Position numbers and translations under genes: made by a program. A DNA stretch of 64,000 bases from Panagrolaimus kolymaensis. Its lineage: Eukaryota > Nematoda > Chromadorea > Rhabditida > Panagrolaimidae. The notes below the pieces were generated by a model, which did no database searches, had not been told where the DNA came from, and saw nothing but the letters and a program-made list of their open reading frames with translations. Location of the stretch: assembly GCA_028622995.1 (NCBI GenBank), contig JAJQJQ010000036.1, forward strand, positions 744,001 to 808,000, written 5' to 3'. Shown here piece after piece: positions 1 through 12,317 of the stretch; within the stretch, counting starts at the first letter, position 1, and every line of letters begins with the position of its first letter.

Positions 1-46
1 CCGTCTCACTCACGGAAGGTCGCCGGTTCGAACCCGGTCGGGATCA
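1..46 (+). tRNA. tRNA 3' part, Val(CAC)-like, cut by window edge
   Basis: A T-stem/loop/T-stem (GCCGG-TTCGAAC-CCGGT) is at 22-38, followed by the 3' acceptor strand CGGGATC and discriminator A at 46. The variable loop is AGGTC. Upstream, CCGT (1-4) pairs with ACGG (12-15) around the loop CTCACTC, so the anticodon reads CAC (valine). The block from the variable loop to the end closely resembles nematode tRNA-Val as I remember it. The 5' acceptor, D arm and first anticodon-stem base lie outside the window. Position 37 is T where a purine is usual, so a slightly degenerate copy is possible. A T run at 53-59 would serve as the RNA polymerase III terminator. Confidence 0.7.
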
Positions 47-52
47 TAATAA

Positions 53-59
53 TTTTTTT
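53..59 (+). terminator. Pol III T-run terminator of the tRNA
   Basis: Seven T residues start seven bases after the tRNA discriminator base, the usual position for RNA polymerase III release. Confidence 0.6.
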
Positions 60-3000
60 AAATTTAAATCTAAAAAGCTCTCTCTCCTCCACTAAATAAT
101 GCAGATTTTAAAGTTTTGTTTTTGGCAAAAATTTTCTCTATGATTTTTTTTCATTTTCCCTCCAACGCGCGTAGCTTTCTTCAGTGCATACTCCATTATT
201 TTATTTTTGTTATTTCCATTCCAAATATTAAAAAAAAATTATCTCCTCTCTCTCTCTTTTCCAATTCATCTCCAATCAAGCAAATCATCATCATCTTTAT
301 TTTTTTACACTTCGTCGTTATTCACACTTACGATCCTCTTTTCTTTCTTTTTATTATAAACCTCTACGAGCAACGCCGCTTAAAAATAAAAATAAAATAA
401 TGTAACAAACAAAAATACATTCGCGCGAAACCAAAACCGAAAAATATGAAGACGACGACGTTCAATTTCCATCATCCATCCAACTCGCTGCACCTCTCTC
501 TCTCTGTATTCATCTCTATCTATTTTGGTTTGGTCGATGCTTAAAAGCAAAAACAAAACCAAAACCATCTTCACTTTTTATTCTTCAGAGGCTCCTTTAT
601 TTAAAAAAATAAATGAATGTGTTTTTTTTTTCATTATTAAAAATCCTTTTGTCATCCTCTCTTTCTCTCTCTTTTAATTCTCATTTTTTTAATTGTTTGC
701 GGCTACTTTTTATTTTATTTGATTGAATTTGGTTTTTCTTTTTGGTGAATTAACGTTCCAATCAAAAAATAAAAAAATAAAAATGGACGTGATTTCTTTT
801 CTTTTTCTTTTATAATAAAGATAATCTCCGTTTTTTTGTCCCTTGTTTTCTCTTTTCTCGGTTGGAAGTCTGTCGATTAACTAATAACTTTTTTTCTTTT
901 CATTTTTTTTTCTGAAGGTCGCGAACGCTGGATTTTTCAAGAAAAAAGGGGTGTAAATTGATTTGATTCGCTTGAGTAATTACTTAATCCATCTGTAAGA
1001 AGAAGAAGGAAAAAAACTCATAATCGCTCAATCAAAAAATTATTATAAAAATGATGTGTTTAATATTAATTTTCATTTGTTTCTCGCTTTTATTTGTTGT
1101 GTCAGTCATCGTTGATGGTTTTATTATTGCTGGGATTTGGTGAAGAAGATTTAATTTTTCCAATTCAACGTTTTCGGTTTTTGCATTTTTTTGTTATGAC
1201 ACATTTGGAAAAGCTTCAATTTTATAATAGCTTGCTTTTATCTATAAAACTAAAAAAATTTATAAAATAAAATTATTTGTATTTTGTCTTTTAGAAAGAA
1301 ATTTTTAGAAACGAATAGCCTTACCACAATTTTTTATTATTAAAACTCTTAAAAAGTTTGATCCTCCTTGTTTTAAAAAAAATTCAAACTAGGTCGAGAG
1401 TTAACAACACCCATGATTAAATATCATCATTAGTAAATTTCGATACCACCCATAAATTTTATATCATATGATATTATACCCTTTTTTATCCCTTTTTATA
1501 AAAACAATTTTATTAAAAGGTCAAATAAACTTATCGTTTTTCTTTTCGATAATCAAATCAAAAATTATACCCTTTTTTGAAATTTTATTTTTTGAAAAAA
1601 AAACTAAATTGTTTGATTTTTATTTTTAATAGGTGTTAGTAAAAGTGACAATTTTAGCAGAATGAAAAAAAAAAAGTGACCACTAAAGCTTTTCCAAGGA
1701 CTTAAATAATAAATACATACATACGTGTATGTGTTTGTTTGAGCAGATGTTTGGCCTTGAATAGAATAGAAGAAGAAAAAAAGCTTTGTGGGAAGAGAAG
1801 AAAAAAATAAAATGGCGGGTAATATGTAACACCTTCGTTTTTTATTCTCTTGGTCAATAATTATTTTTTTCTTAATAATTGTTTTTTAATTGATCTAGAT
1901 TCTAGACTTGAAAAAAATATATTTTTTTTAAACATTTAATTTAATTTTTATTCTGCGAAAATTTTCGTATTCCTGTTTTTTTTTATCATCCGAAAACGAG
2001 GCTTATTAATCTCTCTTTAATTTAATTTAGTTAAAGAAAGTCTTTTTTTTCTTTCATGTATCAACTAACTAATCAATGATTGCTTGCGTTGCTATATTTT
2101 TTTTATTACTAATCCAGCATTCTCTATAAATTCGATTGAGAAAGAGATAGAAAAAAAAAGTTCAATGGACCAAAACTAATCTTGAACGATTTTTACAATA
2201 TTTTTATTTTATTTTGTAATGAAAAATAAAATGTGTTTCACTCTATCTATTTTTATTTATATTTACACTAAAAAAAAGTTTATTTTTTGTATGAATTTTT
2301 TCTTCCATTTTTTTGGGATTGAATTAGCTCAAAAAAAGACACCTTTCCTTTATTTTGAACATTGATTTTTCTTTTCTTTTTTCTTACAAATTTTTTAAAC
2401 TTTTTTTGTGCAATATTTTATCTCAAAAAAAACTTGTATCCATTAAAGCCATTTAAAATAATATTAAGATAAAATTTAGGATGACTAACAAGCAAACAAA
2501 AAATTAAATCCTATTTTTTTCGTGTTTTTTTCTTTGCTAGAAACATACATAATTTTTTTTATTGCCGTCTCCTTTATTTTTTTCTCTTCTATTTTCTTTC
2601 CCGTTTTTCACGCTTGATTTCATTTTTTCTCTTTGATTTTCCCAAACACATTTATTTGTTTCTTTTCTTTCTTTTTTTTTTCTCGCGCTAAATCGTTTGC
2701 TTGTTACATAGTCGTTTTTTCTTCTCTTATTCTTATCCTTTTTTTGGTTCATTGATTCGTAATACAACAAAATAAATTCTTCATCAAAACCCATAAACTA
2801 AAAAATTAAAAAATGCATGAGAAAGAAAAAATTGGGAACATAGAGGCAGGCAGAGATTTAGAAGAAATGGATTTTTTTACTGTTGGCCATAGCCATCGTT
2901 TGCTTTCTTCCTCTTTTTCAACTTCAACGTCTTGAGCCGCCTGTATTTTTTTTCCACTACGTCTTGAACGGGCGTTGTCTGTTTTTTTTTTGTGACAGAT

Positions 3001-5073
3001 TATTAAATAGATACTTTTCGCTTTTTCATCTTCGCTTACTTTTCTTTGACCAAAACAAATAATCATTCGATGGTCGTCGTTGTTGTTAGCCAGCAGAAGC
3101 ACCACGACCGCCTTTTTGCATCATTGATCAATGATGACCTCGGGTCACCCATCATCTTCGTAGTCGGTCAAATAAAAAAGAAGTTTTTCCCGCATTCATC
3201 GTCTTTTCTTGAAATCAATGAATTATTGCAATCGCAAGAAAAAAATTGATAGAATAAACAAACGCAAAAAAAATAAAAGCAAATTGAAATAAAAAATAAA
3301 AACGTTTTTTTTTCTTCTTCTTTGCGAGCGACATCATCGTCGAAAGTGACCCAGATCAAAAAGACGTTTTTTTATTAAACAAAAACAAAAAATAATAAAG
3401 CGATGGTGAAAATGACCATAGGCTATTTTCAATTTTTGTTTTGTATCAAAAATGGCTCAATGGATTTATTTGTACGTGTAATCTAAAAAACAAATATAAA
3501 CGTAAATAGTTTATTTGGAAAGGTTTCGTATTTTTTTGTTTGCATATATTGAGAGATTACGCAATGTGGGAGTCGATCGAATTCATGGGGCTATAGAATC
3601 ATTGTTGTAAAAGTTTATTATATTTTCATGTTTGTGTCTTATTTTTAGCTAAAACAAAATATTATATTTTACAAAACTTTTTTTCTGCTTCTTTTATTTT
3701 AACTTTTATCCCAAAAAAACTATTATTACCCATAGTTCTAAAACGAAAAATTATTTTGTAATAAGAATTATTTGACATTGGAGAGCACTAAAACTCTGGT
3801 TTTATTCACTCTTACAAATTTTGCGTGAGCCATAAAAAAAACCACCAAATTGAATCTAGTCGTTTTTTTATCTTTTTATATTGTAATAAAAATCTTATTT
3901 CTCCCCAATTTTTTTTCTTTAATTGTTTCTTTTTTTAAATTTTTATCGAAGTCTTTCTTTTTGCGTAAACTTTTTTATGGTTTATTTTTTATTTATTTTT
4001 TAGTGTTCCCTAAATTAGAGATATTTTTTTTCTATTCTATCAAATTACCTTTTTTAGAGAAACGAGTTCTACCCTAGTCTTCTTTTTTTTCTCCTGTTAT
4101 CCCAGAGTCTTTTTTTTTTTTATAAACGTTCGTTCCAATGAAGAAAAAAAATTAATTAAGATGTGATTGGTTTCTTACCCCAGACTTTTGAGAGAGAGAC
4201 GATATATTGTATTTTCTTATATTCTTTTTTGGCCATAAAAATTGAAAATTATACCAATCTATTTTGTTTTTTAATTTGCCTTAAAATTGTCTATTCTATT
4301 TTTTCCGACCGTGGTTTTTTAATATTCTTGTTTTTTGGTTCATATTTTTGTGATGGTGAAAATTTTGGTGGAACGCCGCCGCTTTTATTTTTTGAATGTG
4401 TTTTTTGTATTGTAATATTTTTTTATTAACTAAAGTGTCACCTATCTTTTTTTCTTTGATTAATTAAGTTTTGTAAATCTCTTATTTAAATTTTTACCAA
4501 AAAAGTTTAAAAAGTAAGAAAAATTAATGGATTTCTTTTACCCCTTTTTTTACTTTTTATAAATTTATTAAAATTTTAAAAAGACTATCTTTGTTTTTCT
4601 AAGAATTTTTTTATCACTCCTGAATTTTTTTCTCTTTCACTTTTCTGTAAAGTTTTTGTATTTTTTTCAAGGTTAAAGGTTAGTGAAATCGATATTTATC
4701 CCTTTTCTTTTCTCTTTTTTTCATGTAAAACGCGGACACCCTAGGGAGCAAAATTAAAAAAATAATGGGATAATTTTTATGTTTTGTATAAAAAAAATAA
4801 TCGAAAGTTTTTTCGATCTCTTTTTTGAAAAATAGTAATAATAAAAATTCTCCTAGAAAAAATGATTGTACATAATCGAAAAAAATTTTATTTGCTATTT
4901 TCTAAGATGTTGGCTCGAAAAATGAAAGTAATCCTGTGACTATTTAAATAAATTACTATCACTTACATTGTCGAGAAACTATTATTTTTTCCATAAACAT
5001 TCGTTTTTGATTCGCTCAAAACAAACTGTCCTTATAAGTTAATTAAGTTAATTAAACTTTCTCTAATTTTTAG
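60..5073. other. T-rich non-coding stretch upstream of the RhoGEF gene
   Basis: About 5 kb of very T/A-rich sequence. Short frames here read as runs of Phe, Lys, Ile and Ser and have no recognisable domain. Because the first supported exon of the RhoGEF gene begins in mid-codon at 5074, this stretch must hold at least one earlier coding exon, plus promoter, 5' UTR and first intron. I could not identify that exon. A less AT-rich patch at about 2900-3150, similar to patches seen near other promoters in this window, is a candidate regulatory or UTR segment. Confidence 0.5.
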
Positions 5074-8000
5074 ACCACCTCCAATTCCATCTGCGTCACC
5101 CAAAAAATCCTTAAATATTACTGTGGTACGGGTGACATCCATGACGACGGCGGGATCACCAGCATCCCGTCCAAATCAAGCTCCTCCAAAACCTCCACCA
5201 AAGCCATCTAAAATAATGTTAGCTAAAACTTTGAGGCATTTAAGGCCCATATCTCCTGGAGCTGATGATGAAAATCAATCGTGTGCTACTAATAAAAGAA
5301 ATGATGGGGTGGAGCCTAAACCTTCCACATCATCATCTTCAAATGAACACGATTTAATTGATTCCTCCACGGAGGTGAAGAAATTACCCGAAAAAAGTTT
5401 GGGTGGTGGTGAGAAAAAAAATAGCAGTAACAATTGCAATAATTGGTTGCGATCACGCTCATCAATTCGTAAACCATCCATTCGTCCTCCACCTCCCCCA
5501 ATTTCACCCAAGCCACTACAATCAACGGGAAAGGTAATTGTTGGAAAAGCAACTTGGCAACAACAATCCCAAAATTCTTCTCAAAACCAAAATCAACTTC
5601 GACAATCTACAAGTGCAACAGATTTATATCAAGCTATGCCTTCACCCGAAGATCCAGAAGAATCAATATGGGGTAGCGAAGTGAAACCCATGCTTCCATC
5701 CATGCCTCCTCCATCTCCACCTAAACAACCTAAAAATGGAAATGGAGATGATGAACATTTTGAGGAAGTTTATGAAGATATTGATATTGGTTTTAATGTA
5801 AGTAATTTTTTTTAATCTAATTATTTGAGTCTCTTTTTGGATTTTTTGTACAGAAAAAATTTTTTTTGCTTGATTAAACCTTTTTTCTGGGTTTATTACT
5901 TTTTAACTTTTTTTTAATGATGAAATTTTTAAAGTTTATTAGTTAATTTCTCACCTTTTTTTATCGCGCGGTTAATTTTCTGGGGATTTTTACGATGACC
6001 ACCATGATTTTTTTATTATGCCTTTTTTGGACTAGAAAAACTTTTTTTCGCCTCTGTTCGATTATGTTCATTTTCAATGAAAATGAAATAAAAAAAACGT
6101 GCATCGATAGATATAAAAAACCACTTTAATGTCTGTCGTGTATTGATTGAGTTTGAGATTTGCGCAAAAAAAAACGAAATAAATGAATGGAAATTAAATT
6201 GAGTTGAATTGATTACTTCTTTTTCTATGTAATCCATTTTTTGTCAAACTTTTTGTAATGGAATGAAAAAAAGCTAAAAACACGAATCTGTTTTTCCTGT
6301 CATCAAAATTTCATAAAATTCGTGCCAGAAAAATCAAAAAAAAAATTTTTGCTGACACCTTTCTTAAAAATTAATTCTCTAAAACGACTTCAAAGCAAGT
6401 TTAAAAAATTATTTTATAGCCAGCTTATTGTGAAACTACTTCTTCAAGATCTAATCAACAACAACTTCGACAAGTTCCATATTCACCCAAATATCAAAAA
6501 CGAGTACAACATCAAAAAAGACCGTAAGGATTTCTATCTTTATTTTCTTACAAAAATTTTCATATTTTCTTCACTCTTTTTTTAGGGTTCCTCATAAGCC
6601 ATCAACGAGTAATAGCAGTGATCGAGAATCGTCGATATATCACGCCTATGCCTCGGATCAAGGCGAAGATATATTTGATCATGGAAATCATGGAATGGCT
6701 CATTCATTTAATAATTCCTGGGGAGAATCAAATAATTTATCAGCCATGCTACCTCCAAATTCAGCAGCCTCAGATAAACGAAAATTATCATCAAATCATT
6801 TTGGAACTTGGGGGCGAAGAAATAAATCCATTAATAGCAACAAAAATCATCGACCTCAAAGCAGCCATGGTGGAGGAGGAGCAAGTTTGGAATTAGAAAA
6901 ATTATTGAGAATTAAATCAGAAATACAATTAAATATTTCAAGAAAAGTTGATAAAATTAAATTAAAGGTTAGTCATTCCCCTGCAACTTTATCCAAAGCT
7001 TCAACAAGAGGAGCACCAGCGAGAACATCGGCGGCGGCTATGGGTTCTGGAAATAATTTAAATTCAATATTTTCTATTGTTGATCCTAAAATTTTACAAA
7101 CTGATTTACCTAAAAATAATTCAAATAATGATAGTCCTTCAACTTCTCAAAGACACAAACACGAAGCTTATCTTTATGGAGATAATTGGTCGTCAGATGA
7201 AAATGAAGAAAATGATGATATTGATGAAGTTTATAGTAGCAGTCGAAAAGGAAAACATTTATCGTCTGGTTCTCCAAGCATTATATATTCTTCAACATCA
7301 AATAATTCTTCATCAACAACAAATAATTATCCAATAGAAAAAAGTAAATCTGCTGGACATGCTTTGAATTTTTGGAAATCCATTGATTCTGCATTGACCA
7401 TAGGAAAACGTAATAAAGAACCAAGGCCTACATGTCTCCCACCGGCACCAATAACACTAACAACAACAACTTTTAATGGTGAGTAATAATGATTCTTAAT
7501 TTCTTTGTTGTTTTTTTCGGTGTAATTTTTTTGCCATCGAAAAACACCAAAAAAAAATAGGAAAACACCTTTTTTAGTGAATTTTCTTCTCATTTTTTTT
7601 TTCGGCGAAACAAGAAAAGTTTTTTGAATCATCTCACAAAAAAAATAAGGAAGGAAGAAAAAGTAAAGGCAAAGTTGTTGCTGATGCGATGAATGAATGC
7701 TTCATTCACTTTTTCCTATTTTTTCTTTTTTTAGTAACAAATAAAAAAAAACTACGAACGCCATTGTATAGTTTTTTTTACTTTTATTTATTTTATTAAA
7801 TTTTTAAGATAGTAGTAATTTTTTTTGCTTGCCTTTTTTGATTTAAATTTATTTTTTAAGTATTTTAATTTTCTTTAAATTTTTATAATGCAAACGAAAA
7901 GTTTAAAAATCCTTGGGACTTTACTAATTTAGCTTTCCGTGAATTATCTTCCTGAAATTTTTATCAATCCAAAATAATTTGATTAAATTATGTAATTTAT

Positions 8001-10841
8001 TTTCCTTATTTTTAGGCCCACCACCAAGTCCTCCTAAAAGTTCATTACTAGATGAAATAGAATCAGAATATATGGCGACAACAGAATTTTTTCGTCATCG
8101 AGGCAAACCACCCGCTCCTGATCCCCCATCATCAACATCCATCTTCACAACCATGTCCCAAACCCAGCCACTTCCACCACCAACAACAATAAATTCATTA
8201 CTTCCATCGAGATCATTTCCAAATTTGAATAAACTTCATCATGAAAATTTAATTGATAATCATATCGATAGTGAAGATGATGAAGATGATGATCACCTTG
8301 AAAGTGAATTAATTGATGAAGATGCCCTTGATTCAGAAATAGTAGCAAATAACGACGACGATGATATTGATGAAGATTTGGATGAAATGCCTTCAGATGC
8401 TTTAGAACTCCTTAAAAAACAAACTTATCAATCTCGTTTACCCGAACCTCAACCTTTATATCAAATATATATGTTGCATGAACAAGAAAAAATGCTTGAA
8501 GTTGGTGCCACTGCTACCACTTCCGGATCAAGTTTAGCTTCATCTTCTGGAACAGGGACATCGACGACAACGACGACAACAACAACGGATATGGGAATTG
8601 CAACAGGAGGAGAAAGTGGAATTGAAAGCAGTTGTTATTGTGGAAGTTCAACCACCACCACTTCTTCTTCAGCAGCAGTTGATAATGAAGATACCCTCAG
8701 CAGTATAATTCGTCGACAATCTAGTTCTATTTCAACTGATAGTGGGAGAGGTTGTGATTCGTCATCGAATCTCACTTCGAATACTTCCATGCGAAGAGAA
8801 AGACTCACAGCTGCTTCGATTTATGGTTCCCAAAGATCTTTATGGTGTGAGCTTCCCGAAGTTAAATTAGCTGGATTGTTAGAAACTTTAGATGGAAATT
8901 CTAAAAATCTTCAAGAAGCCTTTTTTGAAGTCATCACTTCTGAAGCTTCATATCTTCGATCCATAAATGTTTTAATAAGCCATTTTATTTCAACTCCTGA
9001 ATTTCTTGGAAATGGAATTAAACCTTCGATAATTACAGCTGCGGAAAGAAAGCATTTATTTTCGAATATTATCAGCGTTCGAGATTGCAGTGAACAACTT
9101 TTATGTGAACTTGAAAATCGTTTGGAAGAAAATTTAATTCTCTCTGATGTTTGCGATATTTTATGCGAACATTTTGAAAAATATTTTGAAGCTTATGTTA
9201 AATATTGCTCTAATCAAGTTTATCAAGATCGAACATTAAAACGTTTAAAAGCGATGAATCCACAATTTTTAAGTGTAATAAATCGAATAGAATCCGATCG
9301 TCGATGTCAGGGATTGGATATGCGTTCATTTTTAATGTTACCCATGCAACGAATTACTCGATATCCCCTTCTTGTTTATGCGATATTGGAGAGAGTTCCA
9401 GCAAATTCTGAAGTTCAAAGAATTGCAGCCAAGGCTTTAATGCTTGCGAATCAAGTTGTGAGAAATTGCAATGAGGGTGCAAGAAGAATGGAAAGAACCG
9501 AACAATTATTGGATATTGAAAGAAGATTAATTTATAAATCAGCGGATTTAAAGTAAGTTTCAATCACCCAAAATTTTTTTTCTAATAAATGGAAACTTTT
9601 TTTAGAAGAATACCATTAGTTACATCTGGAAGATATGTTGTCAAAAATGGACAAGTTCTACAGATATTTGAAAGGCGTTCTAAAAGCCTTCTGCAATCCA
9701 AGCAGAAGACTAGAAACTTATATCTTTTTTTATTTTCTGATTTATTGTTAATTGCGAAAAAAAGATTGTAAGTTTTATCTTTTTTTACTTTTTTTCTTCT
9801 TTCATTTTACCAAAAAATCTAAAAACTTGGTTAAAATTTTTGTTTCAAAACCAAATTTAGTTAATCCCTTCTAATGCCAAATATGCAAATTTTTTCTTTG
9901 GTATTTTTAGTTTAAAAAATATCTTATTTTATTATTATTTTTTCCAGAAATGGTACCTTTGTTTGTAAAGACTATGCTCAAAGGCGATTTGTTGTTGTGG
10001 AACCTGTGGAACCTCATTCCCATAAAGTTCCAATCGGAGCGATAGCTTCACTTCCATCCAAATCTCATTTATTTGTATGCGTACTTTTACAAAATGCATA
10101 TGGAAAACAAGTGGAATTTTTATTTAATGTTGAAAGTGAATCCGATCGTGAACGATGGCTCACAGCCATGCGGCCTCCAACTTGTTCAAATCCAGATGAA
10201 AAAATTTATGCTGAATGGGATTGTCCTCAAGCTGTAGCCGTTCATCATTATGCAGCCACTCAAGAAGATGAATTGGAATTAGAGCCCGGAGATTTGGTGA
10301 ATATTTTGAGAAAAATGCCGGATGGTAAGAGAAATTTTTTTTATTTAAAACAAAAACACAAAAATCAATAAATAAATAAAAAATTAACTCAGATTTTCTT
10401 TTGAATTTGAGTTTGCAACTTTGATTTTTAAATTAATTTTCATTCATTAAAAAAAGCAAAAATCTAAAAATGCGTTTCAGCCAAAAAAAAAATGAATTTA
10501 AGTTTTCGATTTTTTCAGGTTGGTTTTATGGTGAACGAACTCGAGATGGTAAAGGTGGATGGTTTCCATCCTCATATGTTCAACAAGTTTTGAATGATCA
10601 TGTTCGAGCAAATAATTATAAACAACGATTAAAAGTCATTGAAGCAGCCGCGGTATATCGAGTTCAACAACAAGCAGCAGAAAAATCTGCCACCATCATC
10701 GGGTTACAATCTGAATTAATAAATCCCATCAACACAGCTGCAGCAAATCCAAATAATAATAATAATGGCGGAGGTGCCACACCTTTAATTGATCGATTAC
10801 GAAGATTATCAAATCCCCGTGGATTTTTTGTTAATTTATAA
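5074..10841 (+). CDS. ephexin-type Rho guanine nucleotide exchange factor (DH-PH-SH3), 5' end incomplete
   Basis: Seven exons join in phase: 5074-5797, 6420-6523, 6586-7478, 8016-9552, 9606-9767, 9948-10324 and 10519-10841, giving at least 1372 residues. The N-terminal half is disordered and Pro/Ser/Asn-rich, with PPKPPPKPSK- and PPPSPPK-type SH3 ligands and acidic stretches. A DH domain follows (about 8850-9520: LQEAFFEVITSEASYLRS, MLPMQRITRYPLL), then a PH domain (9606 to about 10190) and an SH3 domain (about 10200-10600: AATQEDELELEPGD, GGWFPSSYV). This DH-PH-SH3 order, with the EASYLRS motif, is that of vertebrate ephexins (NGEF/ARHGEF5/15/16/19/26), which load GTP on RhoA/Rac-type GTPases downstream of Eph receptors. 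A nematode ephexin ortholog is the best match. The first exon is unresolved because the 5074 exon starts with the last base of a codon. AATAAA signals follow the stop. Confidence 0.9.
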
Positions 10842-10866
10842 ACATAAAAATTTTCTAAACCAAAAA

Positions 10867-10872
10867 AATAAA
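10867..10872 (+). terminator. poly(A) signal of the RhoGEF gene
   Basis: AATAAA lies 26 nt after the TAA stop at 10841. Further copies follow within 40 nt. Confidence 0.5.
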
Positions 10873-11395
10873 AATAAAAACATATCCTTAAATAAAATAT
10901 TTTTTTAAAGAACAGAAAAACCTCGAAAAAATTCTTTCAATTTTTCAATATTTTTTTAGTCTTTCATTTTTTTTCTATGTAAATTTTTTTAAATTTTTGT
11001 CTCAATCTTTCTCTCTTTTTTGGCTGCCCTACTTTAATATCTTTTGTTTTTGTTTATTTGCATTTTCGATTCAACTCAACTCAAAAAACAAAATCATATA
11101 TATTTTCTATGTATTTTTTATTTAAATAATTTTTTTATTTCACTCACTTTTTTTAAAAATTAAAAACAACAACGAAAAATGTGATATAAGTATTGTTTTT
11201 TTTAAATATTTTTATTTTTTGTAAATATTAAAAATAGATTTTATAAATAATAAAAAAGAGTTATTTGAAGAAGAACTTTATTATATGTACCAGCATTTAA
11301 TTTATTATATATTTAAACAGTTCATTTAAAATAAAAATTTAATTAATAATTTTTGGTGATTAAAAAAAATGTCGTAAATTTATTCTTAAACATTT
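10873..11395. other. convergent 3' intergenic region
   Basis: AT-rich sequence between two genes that converge on it. No coding signal was seen. It is presumably the 3' UTRs of the RhoGEF gene and of the minus-strand membrane protein. Confidence 0.5.
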
Positions 11396-12317
11396 CTAAT
11401 CTAAATTAATAAAACCAGGGCAAAGAATTGTATAAATGTTTTTTGTTAACAAAAGCATGCATTCAGATATATGAATATCGAAAAAATATCTGACATATAA
11501 AAAATGATTTAACCAAAAAAGAATTGTAAAAACAAGCGAAAACATTATGATTAAGCCTTTTAATGGTGAAGGGCGTTCTTCTTCCAAAATAGAGATCATT
11601 AATATTATAAATAAATAAAATTGAGAAAAAATTTGACATAAACATATTTTCCATATAAAAAATTTTAAAGTTTCATAATGATTTAAAAATTCTTCGAAGC
11701 TATTTTCCATGCAAGGAATATTCATAGTTTTGTAATTGCTTAGAACTTCATTTTTCTTAATTATATATTTCTTACGTAAACGTATTTCTTCATAAAACTC
11801 ATCATTCGTTTTCTTTGAAACTTCTTCAGAAATATAATTCATAAACTAAAAAATAAAGCATTTAATAATTTAAAAAAATTATTTAATTTTCATTTTAATT
11901 TTTTGAATTTATTTCGCCTAAAAAATTTTGATTATATTTTTCTTTAATTACCTTTGTTAAATTTGTATATTCAATAAAAATAATATCACATTTTTCTTTC
12001 GAAACTTTAGCTTTAGAATAGCAAGGATTTTCCAAAAGTTTTTGATTAAAAATATATTTATCCGCTTTAAAAGCATTTGCACGAATTTGATAAAAAATTA
12101 TAAAAGATAATGGAACCATAAAATTTAAAAACAAAATAAAAAATTTTAACCATTTATTTTTAGTTTCACATTTACAAAGTTTAAAATATAATGATTTTTT
12201 CTTAAAATTCATGATCGCAATTATTAATGTCAAGACAAGAACAAAGACCCAAATTCGCGAGCATTTTTGTTGTTGTAAATAGAATTTATTTTTAACCAAA
12301 CATTTTTTTCGCGCCAA
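11396..12317 (-). CDS. unrecognised four-TM membrane protein
   Basis: Two exons on the minus strand, 12317-11952 and 11845-11396, join in phase 0. The donor is AAAG|GTAATT and the acceptor TTTTTTAG|TTT. The product is about 271 residues. It begins with a basic N-terminus (MARKKCLVKNK). Hydrophobic segments lie at roughly residues 20-37 and 58-78, with two more in the second exon (around FYLFIILMISIL and GLIIMFSLVFTILFWL), separated by charged loops with several Cys residues. I do not recognise the family and see no catalytic motif. A nematode-specific multipass protein is the safest description. Splitting into two separate short genes is less likely, because the exon junction keeps the frame with canonical sites. 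Confidence 0.6.

Noticed and set aside
2537..3359. Several Lys- or Phe-rich frames on both strands upstream of the RhoGEF gene
   Set aside because: Low-complexity products of T/A runs with no homology or phase-matched splice sites.
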